Both the position numbers and the translations under genes were made by a program. From positions 96,137-160,136 of the forward strand of contig UBQW01000022.1 of NCBI GenBank assembly GCA_900467745.1: a stretch of 64,000 bases of DNA, read 5' to 3'. The notes beneath the pieces were generated by a model. The model was not told the origin of the DNA and did not search any database. It saw only the letters and a program-made list of their open reading frames with translations. Position 1 is the first letter of the stretch, and each line of letters begins with the position of its first letter. This DNA comes from Hyphomicrobiales bacterium (GTDB lineage: Bacteria; Pseudomonadota; Alphaproteobacteria; Rhizobiales; Rhizobiaceae). Shown here piece after piece: positions 61,982 to 64,000 of this stretch.

Positions 61982-62694
61982 AGAAGCGTTTCCCGGTCGC
62001 GATTGCCGCTCTAGCCATTCTGGCCGGCTGCCAATCCCCGCAGGCGATCAACGAGATCGGCCGTGCGCCTGCCATGAGCCCGATCGGCAGCGGTCTCGCC
62101 TATGGCCAGACACAGCAGATGTCGATGTATCCGAAGCAGCCGCGCCAGGTCGCCCAGGGCTATTCGCTGTGGAGCGATTCCAAGGCCGCGCTGTTCAAGG
62201 ATGCTCGCGCGCTCAACGTCGGCGATATCCTGACCGTCAACATCTCGATCAATGACAAGGGCTCGTTCGAAAACAACAGCAAGCGCAGTCGCGAGAACAG
62301 CAGCGGCCTGAATTGGGACGCGCAGGCAAACATTCTCGGCTGGAACCCGTCGTCGAAAACCGACGTGACCTATGGTTCCGACACGAGCACGGATGGCAAG
62401 GGCAAGATCGAACGCACCGACAAGCTGAACCTGATGGTCGCGGCCGTCGTCACCGGCATCCTTGAAAACGGCAACCTTGTCGTCAGCGGCTCGCAGGAAG
62501 TGCGCCTGAACCAGGAACTGCGCATCTTGAACGTCGCCGGTATCGTGCGTCCGCAGGACGTGACCGCCGACAACGAAATCTCCTACGACAGGATCGCCGA
62601 AGCGCGCATCTCCTATGGTGGCCGCGGCCGCCTGATGGAAGTGCAGCAGCCCCCGCGCGGCCAGCAGGCCGTCGATATCCTCTCGCCACTCTAA
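61978..62694 (+). CDS. flgH: Flagellar L-ring lipoprotein FlgH
   Basis: The 238-residue protein has a lipobox (AILAGC, Cys at about residue 18) and the FlgH core (LWSDSKAALFKDARALNVGD, LTVNISINDKGSFEN, GNLVVSGSQEVRLNQELR). It forms the outer-membrane ring. It overlaps motE by 4 bases and is followed by fliL after 11 bases. Confidence 0.96.
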   Translation: MKKRFPVAIAALAILAGCQSPQAINEIGRAPAMSPIGSGLAYGQTQQMSMYPKQPRQVAQGYSLWSDSKAALFKDARALNVGDILTVNISINDKGSFENNSKRSRENSSGLNWDAQANILGWNPSSKTDVTYGSDTSTDGKGKIERTDKLNLMVAAVVTGILENGNLVVSGSQEVRLNQELRILNVAGIVRPQDVTADNEISYDRIAEARISYGGRGRLMEVQQPPRGQQAVDILSPL

Positions 62695-62705
62695 GGTCCG
62701 GCAAA

Positions 62706-63215
62706 ATGGCAGACGCAGAAGGCACCGAGGGCGAGCCGAAGAAGAAGTCGGCGATGATGAAGACAATCATCGGCCTCGCCGTCTTGACACTCCTTGGCGG
62801 CGGCGGCGGTTGGGTTGTAGGTGGCATGATCGCGCCCAGCGTGAAATCCGCGAAAGAGGCGGAACAGCCCGCCGAGGCGGCCGAGAAGGCGAAGGCCGGC
62901 GAGACCGGGCTCCAGAAAATCTCGACGGAAGCCAACAACGTCGTTCAGCTTGAGCCGATCACCTCGAACCTTGCCTACCCCTCGGAGAACTGGGTGCGCC
63001 TCGAAGTGGCGCTGCTCTTCTCCGGTCCGCCGGATGTGAAGCTCGCCGAGGATATCCACCAGGATATCATGGCCTATATCCGGACCGTTTCGCTGCAGCA
63101 GATCGAGGGCCCGCGCGGCTTCGAATATCTTAGGGATGACATCCAGGAGCGTGTTGACCTTCGGGCGCAGGGACGCGTATCGAAAGTCATGTTCAGGACC
63201 TTCGTCATCGAATGA
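62706..63215 (+). CDS. fliL: Flagellar basal-body protein FliL
   Basis: The 169-residue protein has one membrane helix (IIGLAVLTLLGGGGGWVVGG) after a charged N-terminus and a periplasmic domain (VRLEVALLFSGPPDVKLAED, DIHQDIMAYIRTV). FliL supports the stator. It overlaps fliP by 4 bases. Confidence 0.94.
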   Translation: MADAEGTEGEPKKKSAMMKTIIGLAVLTLLGGGGGWVVGGMIAPSVKSAKEAEQPAEAAEKAKAGETGLQKISTEANNVVQLEPITSNLAYPSENWVRLEVALLFSGPPDVKLAEDIHQDIMAYIRTVSLQQIEGPRGFEYLRDDIQERVDLRAQGRVSKVMFRTFVIE

Positions 63216-63949
63216 TTCGATTCCTAGTGATCTTGGCTGCCATGATGGCGGTCCCGGAGCTGGCGCATGCGCAGCAGCTCCCGTCGAACCTGCTCAACCT
63301 GCCGGTGGACGGTTCGGTTGCGGCATGGATCATCCGCACCTTCGGTCTTTTGACCGTCCTGTCGGTCGCGCCCGGCATTCTGATCATGGTGACGAGCTTC
63401 CCGCGCTTCGTCATCGCTTTCTCCATTCTGCGCACCGGCCTCGGCCTCGCCTCCACCCCCTCGAACATGATCCTCTTGTCGCTGTCGCTGTTCATGACCT
63501 TCTACGTCATGCAACCGACCTTCGATCAGGCATGGCGGGATGGGGTCCAGCCGCTACTGTCGAACCAGATCAACGAGCAGCAGGCTGTCGAGCGCATCGC
63601 CGAGCCCTTCCGCACCTTCATGACCCGCAACACCCGCGACAAGGATCTGGCGCTCTTCGTCGATCTCGCCCGTGAGCGTGGCCAGACGGTCGATACCGGC
63701 ACCACGATCGACTACCGCGTGCTCGTCCCCGCCTTCATGATCTCGGAAATCCGGCGCGGCTTCGAAATCGGCTTCCTCGTCGTTCTTCCCTTCCTCGTCA
63801 TCGACCTGATCGTCGCGACCATCACCATGGCCATGGGCATGATGATGCTGCCGCCGACCTCGATCTCGCTCCCGTTCAAGATCCTGTTCTTCGTCCTGAT
63901 CGACGGCTGGAATCTGCTGGTCGGAAGCCTGGTTCGATCCTTCAACTGA
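63212..63949 (+). CDS. fliP: Flagellar export protein FliP
   Basis: The 245-residue protein has a signal-like first helix and four membrane helices with the FliP motifs TSFPRFVIAFSILRTGLG, FMTFYVMQPTFDQAW and MMLPPTSISLPFKILFFVLI. It is part of the export gate. It is the last gene seen; the sequence after it starts a probable terminator cut by the window end. Confidence 0.97.
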   Translation: MIRFLVILAAMMAVPELAHAQQLPSNLLNLPVDGSVAAWIIRTFGLLTVLSVAPGILIMVTSFPRFVIAFSILRTGLGLASTPSNMILLSLSLFMTFYVMQPTFDQAWRDGVQPLLSNQINEQQAVERIAEPFRTFMTRNTRDKDLALFVDLARERGQTVDTGTTIDYRVLVPAFMISEIRRGFEIGFLVVLPFLVIDLIVATITMAMGMMMLPPTSISLPFKILFFVLIDGWNLLVGSLVRSFN

Positions 63950-63981
63950 CACGCTGCACGGACAGCGCTTCTCGATCTTCC

Positions 63982-64000
63982 AAAACAAAAGGCCGGCGAT
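63982..64000 (+). terminator. Beginning of a probable terminator (cut by the window end)
   Basis: The final bases ACAAAAGGCCGGCGAT look like the left arm of a GC-rich hairpin following fliP. The right arm and T run lie outside the window, so this cannot be confirmed. Confidence 0.3.

Noticed and set aside
1..64000. CRISPR array, prophage or insertion sequence
   Set aside because: No regularly spaced direct repeats, cas genes, transposase or phage structural genes were seen; the only repeats are the two palindromic elements.

Overview
This window is GC-rich alphaproteobacterial chromosome, almost certainly from the Rhizobiaceae (Rhizobium / Agrobacterium / Sinorhizobium group). The evidence is lineage-specific content: the VisN/VisR LuxR pair, MotE, CheS and CheT, two CheY genes in one che operon, DUF982 and DUF2948 genes, a UPF0262 gene next to hisD, a fused SecDF, and two palindromic intergenic repeats, one resembling the rhizobial RIME family. 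No insertion sequence, prophage, rRNA operon or CRISPR array was seen.

Layout. (1) 1-4.2 kb: metabolic genes, namely a partial class I/II aminotransferase, an HD-domain phosphohydrolase, galE, a 296-bp palindromic repeat and a 3-hydroxyisobutyryl-CoA hydrolase. (2) 4.2-7.4 kb: small secreted, lipoprotein or membrane proteins, a DUF982 gene, a possible structured RNA and tRNA-Thr(GGT). (3) 7.6-13.6 kb: a housekeeping block of murA, DUF2948, hisD, UPF0262, a low-molecular-weight phosphatase, infA, maf, yacG and tRNA-Phe(GAA). (4) 13.7-17.3 kb: small conserved proteins, an OsmC peroxidase and a DMT exporter. (5) 17.3-20.9 kb: a leftward polysaccharide operon (family 2 glycosyltransferase, Wzx-type flippase, pyruvyl-transferase-like protein) led by an AT-rich stretch. 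(6) 21.4-30.0 kb: an MhqO-MhqD-like fusion and a dense two-component region with three histidine kinases, three stand-alone receiver proteins and a LuxR protein lacking the AHL-binding signature. (7) 30.1-36.8 kb: secDF, a YbaL-type antiporter, an XRE-like regulator and an ArnT/GT39-like glycosyltransferase. (8) 37.4-45.8 kb: a complete che operon (icpA-cheS-cheY1-cheA-cheW-cheR-cheB-cheY2-cheD-cheT). (9) 46.0-64 kb: the flagellar cluster, with fliF, visN-visR, leftward motA-fliM-fliN-fliG and flhB, then rightward flgF-fliI-hypothetical and flgB-flgC-fliE-flgG-flgA-flgI-motE-flgH-fliL-fliP.

How it works together. VisN and VisR are known in rhizobia as the top regulators of motility genes. The che operon senses and transmits signals without CheZ: CheY1 is known in Sinorhizobium as a phosphate sink helped by CheS, and CheT carries a CheZ-like DxxxQ motif. 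The flagellar genes encode the MS ring (FliF), the C-ring switch (FliG, FliM, FliN), the stator (MotA, with the MotC chaperone MotE), the export apparatus (FlhB, FliI, FliP), the rod and ring proteins (FlgB, FlgC, FlgF, FlgG, FliE, FlgA, FlgI, FlgH) and FliL. The least understood content is the two-component island at 23-30 kb, the first che gene (a globin-like receptor that appears to lack the haem-ligating histidine), the orphan flagellar-cluster genes, and the repeats whose ends supply stop codons.
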